Shown in pieces: positions 41,401 to 53,400 of a stretch of DNA of 64,000 nucleotides. The notes under the pieces are model-generated. The model was given only the letters and a program-made list of their open reading frames with translations. It did not search any database and had not been told where the DNA came from. A program made the position numbers and the translations under genes. Source of the stretch: Icerya purchasi (lineage: Eukaryota > Arthropoda > Insecta > Hemiptera > Monophlebidae); NCBI GenBank assembly GCA_039619475.1, contig CM077115.1, positions 417,578,557 to 417,642,556 of the forward strand. The letters are read 5' to 3'. Numbering within the stretch: the stretch's first letter is position 1; every line of letters starts with the position of its first letter.

Positions 41401-44400
41401 TAGAAAAATATGCAAAACTCAACCCGGTCCTATAATTCATCTGTGAACTCATTAATAAGAAAAATAATGTCGAAATAGAAATCTATTCTTGTATGATTCA
41501 GCAGAAGCAGTAATAATAGCATAAACTAAAACATTTTGATACTATACACAAAATCTATTTACCTACATATATGACGTAATTTATGTGAATCTCTATTTGT
41601 AAACCAATCTAGATTAAAGCTGATAAAGTATTACTTTTACCCTAGAAGAAATATTGATCTACAGGAGTGCCCCCATATCCGCGGTTAATGGCTCCTAGCT
41701 ATACCAAGGATAACAGGGAGCATTGAGCTTAAAGCGTTAACATACATACTATACGTATAGACATTTACAGTACTGTATAGATAACGGGCGCTACAGATAT
41801 GTAATTGAAATGCTTAGCGTATTTATACATATTATTCAAGTGTAAAATATGCGTTGCGGAGTTCCCCCCTTAACGACTGGCTGGAGCATAATTGTGCCGT
41901 AAAAAACACATAAATTGTATTGTAATATAAACAATACTTAAGTTGCATGAGTACACCATATATAATGTTAAAAATTATTACAGTAAATGGTGCATATTTA
42001 CATTATCATGATTATGTGCACACCATTACGTCCTGTACTCTATTCTTTTTGTACATGTTGTTCAACCTGACACATATTTAGACAATTGTTAAACGACAAC
42101 CGATGGCAATATTTTTATGATTTTTTAAATGTTATTTTTGTATGTATGTACTGTACAATACGCTGCAATTTACACTTCAGAAAATTAATTAGTACGTATA
42201 ATGAAAAGTATGAAAAGTATGAAAAGTTGAAAGTAGAAAATAGAATAAGAAAACTTTAGTTAGAAACATCGTCATCTGAAAAAAGTGCAATAGGCCCAGT
42301 GTTTGGAAAAAATTGGTCTACTACGCTTGGCGATGCAGAAGATGTTGATGGGATAAGACCTTCATTGGTTGACAATTTTTGTTTTACTCGAAAAAACATT
42401 TTTTTTTTTTTTTATATATATAGTCGCGCCGTGACAAACGCGGATACGAGGTACCACTGTATATGAAAAATGATTATTTTCTTTTTGAAATAACACTTCT
42501 GATTTTGCATAACTAATTGCTAGCGATAAAAAATGACATGTATATCTTTATTTGACACACTGAATATGTTGTAATCTAAAACATGCTATAAATCAACTCT
42601 TAAATAACTATACCGACAAAACATATACAAATTTTATAACTACTAATATTAAAAGTGCATTAAAAATATATTCTTAGTATATATATTATACTGAATATGT
42701 CGAACGATTGACGAAACCCGTCGGACTAATTTATTATATTTATTGTTTTTATATGTATCAGTGGTTCATTTTTTAATATTTTTTACAATCTAAATAATGT
42801 TATATATTTTTGTGAATTGTTGAATGTCATATGTCATTCGTGTAACAAAAATATAACATCAGTAACCGAATATTAATGGTTATTTTAAAATTGTTTACAT
42901 TTATAATACTCTTAGTAGTTTTGAGAGATCGAAAATGAAAGATCAAATAACTAAACAGAACATGAAAGCTTCTAAGTAACAGAAAATTTTAAGCACACAT
43001 TGCGATTACCTGAACAGTAAATTAGAAAAAAATTTTTTTAAGTAATTCATGACATCGTCTATTTCCAACTCTACCCCGATTATTCATATCATTCGTTAAC
43101 TATAACAAATGTCATAAATTAGATGAAAAATTTATATTTAATGGCAGTTGTCACCAGAACAACGCTAGGTACTAAGCTAGATTTCTATATATCTTAAAGT
43201 AAAAAAAAAACAAAAGATATTAATTTTTTAATTTTACCTTTTCTATTTTAACATTCTTCACAGGACGCCTATTAATAAAAACCATTATAGCATCACTGAT
43301 TGAAGGCTGACAAATTACTGCAAGATGACAATCCCTTTTAGGAATGTACATTTCTAAATTAATCTAAGTAGAAAAAAAATAATTCCAAGCAAAATGAACC
43401 CCATTTATACATACGTATTACATAAATGTTAACAAACTAGGTTTTTTTATTTAGGTCGAATACAAAAGATGCTAAATTAATTAATGCTAGTTTATTATTT
43501 TAAAAAGCTTCAAAAAATGTAAATGATGAATTGAATAAAAAATAAATAAATAGTTACGAAAAAAGATGGCACAATAAAATGCTGATTCCTCTCCTTATGA
43601 ATAATATCGCAAACAAAATTTAATACTTATTAGTCGAATAAAAAATGAAAATACAGTAAAGCCTTGCTAATTCGGAACTTCTATAATTCGGACTGACAAA
43701 AAAATAAACTTCTTTTTTTAATGCTGCCGTGTTAAAATTGTGTAAGCGAAATTGAAGAAGACAAGTACATAAACATTTTAGAAAACGCCAGTGAAGAATG
43801 TACCGTGGCAGACATACAGGACTGGTTAAATGGTGATGAAGATGAATTTGGGTACCCTGTCCAGACGGAAGAAACAGCGGCTGTCGTAAATGAACGTTTA
43901 GTTGGGGATCTGCAACAAGATTCTTCTGATAGTGAGGAAGACAACTGCGAATAAATCCAAGAAGAGACTGTAAAACTAACTGATGCTAAAAATCACGCAT
44001 TATTACGGTTTTGTAATATAAGCAGTGAATTTAACAAATATCTCTTCATGTTAAACGAAATGAAACAGCACATTGTGTCAAAAGAAATCCAAAAACAATA
44101 CACTCAAACAAAAATTTCAAACTTTTTCAAATGAAAAGGTATTGTAAAAAATATATACGTATGTAAATAGTGTATGCAGCACAGTACCGTATTTAGTTTT
44201 TTTAAAGAATATGTAATCTCTGTAGTAAATTAGTATGTAGTATACATTTTGTAGTCAATTTTTATTGAAATTAAACAGAGTAATTAAAATTTTTCATTTT
44301 TATACTTCTTATTTATTACTAAATTCACCGACTTAAATTATTACATACCATTACGCTTTGAGATTTATCTAAATTAAGTACATGACGTTCGTAAAAGTTC

Positions 44401-47400
44401 GGATTACATGTGATTTTAGAAGTGTTCCATAATTCGAAATTTTCAATGATTCGCACCGACTGTAGTCCACATTAGGCCGAATTAGCGGGGTTTTACTGTA
44501 TTTTAATTATTGACCTCTTCTGCAATAATGTAACAGTACAATGTAGTCAAGTTAAAACTTGTATTTAAGAATTATTATTTTAAAATCTATTCTGCTCGGT
44601 CTTCCAAAATTTTATAAATTAAATTTATTGCGATATAATGGTATAATGGTATTAGGGAAGACGTAAAATAAACATTTTGGAATTTCAGATTATGGTACAT
44701 TGTAAAACTATAACGCTAGTACACAAATATACTACTTATTTAATCACACACAATATTAAGAAATATCTTGAAAAACATTTCAATTTCGCATTAACCATGT
44801 CAATTTTAGTCAATAGGTTTGTAGCATAATAAATGCTTTTAAAATGTTGATGTAAGGAATTCTAAAGAAAAAATTTTTGATGCAGAACGTCAACTAATTC
44901 TAGTAGGGGAGCCCAATAGGGGATTTTGGGATTTATTCGAGCGCGGCAGATTAACGTAATGGGGCATACCTTGCACCCTGTTGAGTGCCTCCACCATATA
45001 TAAGCACTGTATATAGAAACGTGCGTCTAGGATAGCCGATCAGAATAGCAAAAAAAAATCGATCGTTAGAAATATTCGAGCGCGTCAGATTAAGGTAAGG
45101 TGGGTTAATTACAAGCTGAAAAGTGTGCATTTCAATAATCTGACGATTTGAGCGTGACGTGAGGGAATAGGAGGGTCGCAAACTTGCGAAAAAACGTCAC
45201 CTTGACATTCTCGAGCGCGGTTGATTTTTTTTTTTTATTTTGAAGGAAATAATTCAAGGACAGCGGAAAAAATATAATCTGACGATTTCCACGAATCGAA
45301 ATAACAAGTTTAGTCAAGCATGAGGTTTCATGCGCCAAAGATTCCATGCGTAAGTTAACGATGACTATAATTATTTAGTATGTAAGAAAATTTGTTTGAA
45401 TAAACTTCCATTTTTATTTTAGCATTTTAATTTAATATCTTAATAAATTTCAGGGATCTTCTCTAATAATAATTTAAAACAGTAAAGCAAAATACTGATT
45501 TGAATCGAAGGCTTAGACTAATTTGAAGTGCAATGTAATGGTTATTAAGAAAAATTAATTAAATCCTTTTTTTATTTATTTAATTTTTATTTTTTTTTTA
45601 AATTATTAGTTTAGATTTATTAATACAAATATTAAGGTTTTATGATTTTTTAAAATGCAAAATTTTATTAATCCTTACACCTATCTTTCTTAATAAATAT
45701 ATAAACTATAACACGCAAAAAAGATTAATTAGAAATAATATAAATGCTACGTATCACTCCGCTTGCAAGCTGAAGACGAAATTGATGACCAAATTGAACC
45801 AGACTTGTGGGATAACGATAACTCCGCGGATGAAGATGAAGATAAAAAAAAAATATTTATTACATTTGTATTTTATTTTGCTATTTTTTCAGAATATATA
45901 TTGAAATTAAAAGAAACAGATTTTTATATTTGCATGCTATTTTCTTTGCATTTTATTTGATACATTCATTGATTTGTAAAAAAAAAATCTTGAAAAAAAA
46001 ATATTTTACAAACCGTCAGATTAAGAAAATCCCTCCAAATAATCGTCAGATTATGGGTCAGCACAACTAGGACATCAAGCTGAACCGTATTTTTTTTTTT
46101 GCATTTTCAAAAAGCCGCCAAGAGATTGCGTCACGTCCGAATCGTCAGTATTTTTAATGAGAGCTTCTTTCGGGGTCACTTAACATCCCCTCTGAATATC
46201 TGACGCGCTCGAATAAATTTTTTTCCCATTTTCTACCCTTCCGTACGGCCACTCCCATCATTCAAACCGTCAGATTAACATACCTCCATTATCAGTGACG
46301 CACTCGAGTATTTCCATGTGACTGTTTTCTTTTACATTTTTGAAAACCTGTAGACGCTCCCCGTATCGGTGAAAGGGTATACAAAATCCCCATTTAGCAT
46401 CGTGGGCTCCTGTATTATACCCTATTTGAAAATTTTTATGCACTTACCGTACCCTGTATATCAGCGATTTTAAACAATTAAGAGAATTATCATAACAGAA
46501 ATCTTTCTAATTATAGCAATGAATATTATATTAATAGTGACAAATTTAAAAAATCACTTAAGCAACACATCTAAAACATTTATATAAATATAAATTGACT
46601 TTCAGTTTTAATACTTTCCGTAAAACATTACATCAAAAATGATTTATGAAGCGAAAGATTAAAAACCGAAGTTCATAATACATTAAATTTTCAAATATTG
46701 AAAATAAATCAGCATCGCCAACACCACTATAAATAATTAAAACCAGTACGTTTGATTCATGAAGAGAAGTTGAAGTAAAAACATCAATAAAGTCTAAACA
46801 AAAATACCGTCGAAAAATCTGATTATTGAAAAAAGTGATTATGAATATTTTATTTACTTCTTTAAATTCTTAAGTGTAGCACTTTGATAAATTACTCCGT
46901 GCAATCACTTTAAAACAAAATAATGAAAAAAGAAAAGGCTGCAAGTTAAAACTGTAATCTATAAAAATCCGCACTCGATGTATTCAAACATCAATTTATA
47001 TGTTAGCACAACTATTATCAACTAATTATAAACCGTTTTTCAATCGCAATTAAAAACATATTTTTACATTAATAACGATAAGAACATTATTTATCGAAAC
47101 AACCCGTTTACTTACATTATTAAAATCGCGATTAATATGTTCCAGATTGTTTATAGAAATATGCGGGAATGACTGAACAAACGATTCGTCTAAAGAATAA
47201 GCAACTGATTTTTGCCATATCATATTTTTATTGTGACTAAATGATATCTTAATCTTCGGATTAATTACAGCCAACATTTTCAAAGCTTTCTCAGTTTTAC
47301 GCAACTCTTCAGAAGCTCTATTTGTATTAAAATAATGTCTCCGAACGGGAACATTTTTAAAAAGATTGCTAACTATTATAGTAGTACCTATTAAATCATA

Positions 47401-50400
47401 TAATACACAGTATATCAAAATTCATACAGTAAAAGAACACATAAAAAAAACATTACATAAATTAATCCAAACAAACTGACTTCAAAACGATAAATAAACT
47501 CTATAAAATTCATATATAAACAATTATTGTTTAAAATTTTCTTGATGATTATTAATAAAGTTCGATTATTTGTTACAACTACTTTGCACGTATTTAAGAT
47601 TAATTTTTTTACATGCATTTCATATAATTTTATTAATTTTAATTTTTTTAACAACCAGTTGCCTTAAATTAAATTTTGTTTACACTAAAATGAGCCAAAA
47701 TTATTGACATCTAAATATCAATAAAGTTCATTTTAGAAAAAAACTAATACATCGCCTTTTGATTTTAGAAACCAATATTATCTACAATAAAACATTGCCG
47801 GAACTGTTTACTATGCGAATATAACAAATTTATTATTTTTGAAGTAAAAATATGATTTTTCTTATTCAAATTTCCATTGATGAAAAAAATAAACTCGACA
47901 ATGAAAATATTTTTACTAACATACTTCACATGTTTCACAATTATTAAATGAATATTATTCATTTTTTTAAAATTCAGTTATTAACCGACTTCAAAAAAGG
48001 AGGAGGTATTCAATTCGACTGTATTTTTTTTTTTTTTTTATGTGTGTTACCACAGAACTTTCTTCTAGGTGAACCGATTTTGATGATTCTTCTTTTATTT
48101 GAAAAGTGGTGTTTCTCATGTGGTCCCATTTAAATTTAATTAAGATCTGACCGATAGTTTTTGAGTTATCCTTAATAATAGATTTCTCTAGTACCCAATT
48201 ATTTCAAGCTGGGTAAATTTGGGAACGACTTGGACTTCTTCCTAATAGTTAAATAAAGATAATCTTTAAATATTGTTTAACAAATCTGATGAAATCGGCT
48301 ACAACGACATACCAGCTATAGAGAACTGCTGGAAACGACAAAATTCCATTATACTACGTTAAACAACCCTATCGGTTATAACGGCATCGCCAAAATGTTG
48401 ACATGCAGATAAATAATTATCGCTTAATGACCTGAAGACACAGAATTTAACTTCAAAAGGTTTTTGCAGATAAATTAAAAAAAAAAAATAATAAACTTAT
48501 ATAGAATGAAGCAAATATTTTGTTAATCTTTGTTTTATTTATTTTGCTAATTAACATGTCCACTGCTTACTGTAAACTTTACGAAACTGATGAAAATTTC
48601 TGATACAGGCAATACAAAAATATTGGAAAAAGGTTATACTACTCATATCGTTATAATACAAAATCGAAGATCACAAATTTCTTTAAAAATAAAGAGAAAC
48701 TGAACTACCGATGTACAGTAATTTCTTTTCTATTTTCTTGCTTATTTTATACCGCTTTAGGTTTATCATAACTGTGCTTTCATGTAAAAAGAAAAATTTT
48801 GATGTTCGTGCTTTAAAATTTATTTCAATACATAAATGATCATTTAATTAGTGAAAAACGTTATTCTGTAAAATATTTTACAAGAATCTTAAAACGGAGT
48901 AACTTTTCCGTAGTAACAAATCTCAGGCATTAAAAACCAAAGTCCTTTACTTGATATCGGATAGAGCGACAACCCGGCTATAACGACCAAATTATTCATT
49001 TCCACTGCATATATATATTTGGTTTTTATTAGTAAAGAATTATAATTATCAACGACCATAGCCAAAGAAATGCGTCAGTGGTCAACATTACCACTCCTGA
49101 AGAATTTTAATACAAAAAATTCTATTTATCTAAAAACAATGAAAAATAGAATATTATTACAACACTACTTCTTCTGCATCGGTCACCCCGGGAGGGCATC
49201 ATTGCTACCTACTTGTACATTCTAGTTGTACAGCTACAGATCGTATACGTGGTGGTTTGCCATTGCCTTCCACGTGACTATTAGCGATTATTTATAATTA
49301 TTTTGTAATAATTTCTGTCGCCGTCTGGAATCGAACTCAAAATTTCCGTAAAGGAAACCAGGCGCTCCTGCAACTAGACTATCGCGACGATTAAAAGACT
49401 ATTACTGGTTTATATATTTTGCAAATAAATCTGCATTTAAGTCAATTAATATATATATACATACTAGCCGACCCGGCGAACTTCGTACCGCCAAAGAAAT
49501 AATAAATTTTGTGTTAACTTATTAGCTGAATTAAATTTAGTTTTTATTAATACTCAAAATGAATTAAGTTCAATAAATGTGCGAAAACCAAAAAGACAAA
49601 TATTTTAATTACATTGAAATGAATATAATTCACGTGGCAGCAAGGTACTGTTCACCTTAGTAACAAAAATCAGTATAAATTTATATTAAAAATTTAAAGT
49701 AAATACTCAATTTATATACTTTTTAATAAAGTGTGTACTCTATGCAGTTAGCTGATGATGGGCTATACACGAAAAAACGTGTTTCTAATGATCTCTAATT
49801 TCTTAAAGTAGATTTATACCGGTTTTTAAGATTCTGTACACACTATAAAATACAGAATCCCAATAAAATAGTTCTGAAACGACAAAAATATTTATTTCTA
49901 CAATAGTTCGGAAACGGTTTGACTTATCGCAATTGGATCAAAAATTACAATTAAACTTCTATCTGTGACAATTTACAACTTTAAACTGAGCCATTATCCT
50001 GGGCGGCAAAAAATCGTCTAGAATATATAATATGAAATTTAGAACGACCTCAAAAATATTCTTAAAAAATTTGTAATTCGTCACCAGATAACTCTTTAAA
50101 AGCGAAATTCAAAACATAAAACAAAACACAGGAGCCCTTTATGGAAATTCAAAAATTAACCCCCCTTTTGGCCCAAAAACAACAAAAAAAAAAAAACTTT
50201 CTTCATAAATATTTTTTTTACTTTATACTCTGTTATTCGGAGCAGAGACAAATTCAACAAATCAAAGATCATAAAAATCTGTCCAGCCATCCTTGAGTTA
50301 TAAGTGGTATAACTAATCCGACTTTGTTTTATATATATGTAATATGGAATTCAGAATGACCTCAAAAATCACCCTTAAAAATTCATAACTCATCACCCGA

Positions 50401-53400
50401 TAACCCTTTAAAAACTAAATTCAAAATATAAAACAAAACGCAGGAGCCCTTTTATGAAATTCAAAAATTACGGATAAAAAATTATTTAAACCCTCCTTTT
50501 GAACCAAAAACGGCAAAAAAAAATGAATTTTCTTCATAAATTCGTCTTAAATCCGAAAATTTCAAACTTTTTTGAATAAGTTGTAACAATATGGACCGTT
50601 TTGATGAAAATTTTTATAAAGAAAGCTATTACAATACCTGACGTCATAACGTGTAAAGTTACCACAATTCGACCTTTCGATTGCGTGTGAGCATGTGTAT
50701 ACTATGAGCTAAGTCGAATATAGAAGCTATGTTGAATAGAAACTAAAAAACATGTTTTAATTAAAGGGTAAAAAAGATAAAACTCGAGCTATTTTCATAA
50801 CAGGTATATTTTTCAATAACGCAAAAAGTGAAGTAACAGAAGCAATGTATTTACTTACCCCAGAAATTAATAAAATAACCATAGTAATCGTTTTATTTAA
50901 ACTTTTAGGTTTAGTTTATTTTTACCGTGGTAATCATTTTATTTATAATTTTATAAAAATTAATTTTTTATTAATTTCTTTTTATTCGTCCCGTATACAT
51001 TTCTGTGCCCCTGGTCTCATCTAAACTATTTAAAACCCTCATATTTCGTGTAGTGGACCGAATTGTGAATCTAAACCATTCTTGAAGCCACTTGAACACA
51101 CACAAAAAATTTCATCAAAATCGGTCCAGCCCTTTAGGAGGAGTTCAGGCACAAACACACGCACAGAAAAATTATATATATAAAGATATATTGTGCGTTC
51201 GAACAAGTTAGTCTGAAAATTCCGCCAAGGTACAATAGTACGTTAATGAGATTATTTTATTTTTTTATTTTATTTTTCTTTTGCAATATCACGTCAGTAA
51301 GATATCAAATAAAAGGTTATTAGTTTCAACGTGCTTTTTTTAATTAACACTATACCAAATATTTTCTGAAATACCTAAAAAAATATGACGTCAAACTAGT
51401 GTAAAAATTTCTTGTTAAATTTCTTACCATTATTAATGAAACACGCATTAAACAATTGCGTGCTCTTTATTTGTAGTCTTTGTTCTATTTCGATTTTGTG
51501 TTGCATTATTTTATTTTTATTTGTGCTACAATTAACAACAGACAATAAAATACAGCGAAAGATATTCAAAAGTTTGATTTAGACTCTTTTTGCTATTTTT
51601 TAATTAAATTTTTAGTTTCTTTTTTACTTATAGTTTTACTAAATACATTAATTTTATTACAATTATTAATATTTTCGATTTTGAACAGATGTAATTTTTT
51701 AGTATATCTTATTTTTTGTTTAAGTAAATAACTTATTTTTGAATTGTTTAGCTAATACTTTTCTGTGATTTTTAAGCATTTATTTTTGAACGGTTAAATT
51801 TTAATTTTTGCTAAAAACAGGACCGACGTATTTCATTGTTACGCTTTTCTGTGTAATAAATGAAACAAAAGACACCATTTGTACTACCCTAAAATATACA
51901 AAAATTTAACAAATTTGGTAGTAATACAACATAAGACCTGGACCCTAACGAAGTATGAAAGTTTAATGTACACAGTACATCAACAGAACAAAAGTATTAA
52001 ATACCATATATTTTTTTGTTTTTTTTTTTATCAATTTGGCAACATATATTATTTATTATTTTTCAGCCGGGCAATGCTAGGTATTATACCTCTTAAATTT
52101 AAAACAAATATACAAATGTCTTGTATATGTATACATATAAGTTAAAACAAATTATAAAAGAAAATTATTAATTTTATTACTATTACTTATGAAACTACAT
52201 CATTTAAATTTGGTTTGATTTTTTATAAAGTAAAATGTGGACCCCAAAATAAAAAAAAAATATTCGCCGCTTTATTAGGTTATAATCAAATTATCGAAAT
52301 TTTAATTTTTATTGTATGTGTATCTTTCACTACTCACACAACTGTGCTTGTATCCAAAATTATTTTTCGATTATATTTATTTATTTTTATATTCATTAAA
52401 AAAAAAAACAAAAAACATTAAAACCAACAAATATTAAATAATGTTAATTTTTAATGAAAATAACTAAAATATAAATAAAAAATTCCCCGATATTTAATTT
52501 TGCAAATCGTTAATGTGCAACAAACACGATATATTATACTATTAAATATGTTTTAAACTCAATTCATAGATACTATTCTCCAATACATCACGACAATTAC
52601 GAATATAACTTAGTATTTTAAAATACTTATTATACATAATAGTGGATTTTAAAAATTTTCTATACATAAATTACATTTTCACTCTCCTTTTGGAATATTT
52701 TGTGTAAATTCATTCCTTTACAATAGTATTATACAAATAGTATACTATAAGTGAAAGTAATCACTTTATAAATAGAATTGATTTAGATGTTATTATTACT
52801 ATTCTAAAAATGAATATAATAAACAGTTGACTAATTGTATAAAATAATGTCGTATGAAATGTTGAAAATTAGCGCCTATATTTGGATTATTCTTTCGGTA
52901 ACAAAAGAACAAATATTCATAAAAACATTATAAGGAAAATTAATTAAATATAATAACCAATTTTTATGCGAATCGAATATTGATTTGATTTCTTACCTTT
53001 CATCTGATGAGATATTTGACTATCCACAATATCACCGTTTTGATTATATTTATAAACACGAGCGACATTATCCTTTTCAGTTCGGGTAATTATTGTAACA
53101 TCAGAAATCGTACACATGCTATTAAGAGCTTCACCACGAAATCCATAAGTAGATACATGTTCTAAACAAGTTTTTTTTTAAAATTTAAATGCAATTCCAC
53201 AGTGTTTATAGATTATGAGTTGAGTATTACATTTAAAAAAACTGTAAAGTAAAATCAAAACGCAACATTTTCATCAAATATTAATTTTATGTACCAAAGT
53301 ATAACTATACTCATTCTTCCTTTTTATTATTAATAAAATAAATAACAGAAAATGTGGAAGCATACGAATTTTGTTATATTCAAACGACAATTTTACCATG

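Noticed and set aside
43732..43944. 70-codon minus-strand serine-rich frame
   Set aside because: It is the antisense shadow of the pogo/Tigger remnant, which has clear family motifs on the plus strand.
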